A program made the translations under genes and the position numbers. The notes under the pieces were generated by a model. That model ran no database searches. It saw only the letters and a program-made list of their open reading frames with translations, and was not told the origin of the DNA. A DNA stretch of 64,000 nucleotides, from NCBI GenBank assembly GCA_036877525.1, contig JAZGTH010000059.1:310001-374000 (forward strand). The letters run 5' to 3'. The stretch comes from Chromobotia macracanthus. Taxonomy: Eukaryota > Chordata > Actinopteri > Cypriniformes > Botiidae. This document shows, piece after piece, positions 63,750 through 64,000 of the stretch. Position 1 is the first letter of the stretch. Each line of letters begins with the position of its first letter.

Positions 63750-64000
63750 GTAAGTAAAGATGATGTCCCTGATTTTTCCACCTTTGTGTGCCTGCTTAAA
63801 AAGTTTAAATGCTGACAACAATTCAGAGGCTAATTCTTTGCATTGCAATAAGCTATTTTAAAAGCATTTTGATTGTGGTGCTATGATCTTACCAGGGGGT
63901 GGCAGCAAAGCTATGGTATTAAGGCTTGCTGTTTCTGCTGTGTTATACTGTTTCTTTCATTCTGTTCACATTGTCTGTAGCTTTGACACAAATCTCATTG

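Overview
The window reads as nuclear DNA from a teleost fish, most likely a cyprinid or close relative. Evidence: one intron-containing vertebrate gene with GT-AG splice sites, an AT-rich background with few CpGs, several copies of a tRNA-derived SINE with the fish-type tail (a GTCGCTTTGGATAAAAG-like block), and short non-autonomous DNA transposons whose ends look like fish hAT and TTAA-target families. There are no bacterial operons, CRISPR arrays or phage genes. The species cannot be fixed from sequence alone.

Positions 1 to about 60,440 form a gene-poor region. I found no complete protein-coding gene in it. It holds: two related short fold-back elements (1214-1362 and 48642-48776); a hAT-like MITE with probable 8-bp target duplications (1701-2022); five tRNA-derived SINEs (6171, 28233, 35854, 47097 and 51118); a 358-bp fold-back element able to form a long hairpin (27552-27909); a palindromic hAT-like element (33631-33815); a TTAA-flanked MITE (51805-52198); several microsatellites; and a 104-bp tandem duplication (44783-44960). 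Between the repeats are compositionally distinctive blocks, some open on both strands, that I flag as candidate conserved non-coding elements. That call is pattern-based and needs alignment.

Two spots in the desert stand out. One is a minus-strand, exon-like open frame near 34.4-34.8 kb that encodes a transmembrane segment and a charged stem and is preceded by a good splice acceptor. The other is an isolated CpG-rich block at 50.3-50.9 kb that looks like a promoter with no gene assigned to it. Whether they belong to one minus-strand transcript is open. Two CTCF-like motifs lie at 41.06 and 58.69 kb, on either side of the CpG-rich block.

The only gene I can identify with confidence is at the right edge: zc3h15 (DRG family regulatory protein 1, DFRP1), plus strand. 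Its CpG-rich TATA-less promoter lies at 60,440-60,615 and the ATG at 60,616. Seven coding exons are present, encoding 288 residues with both CCCH zinc fingers and the start of the DRG-binding region. The gene runs off the window; roughly the last third of the protein is missing. I found no evidence for a novel multi-gene system.
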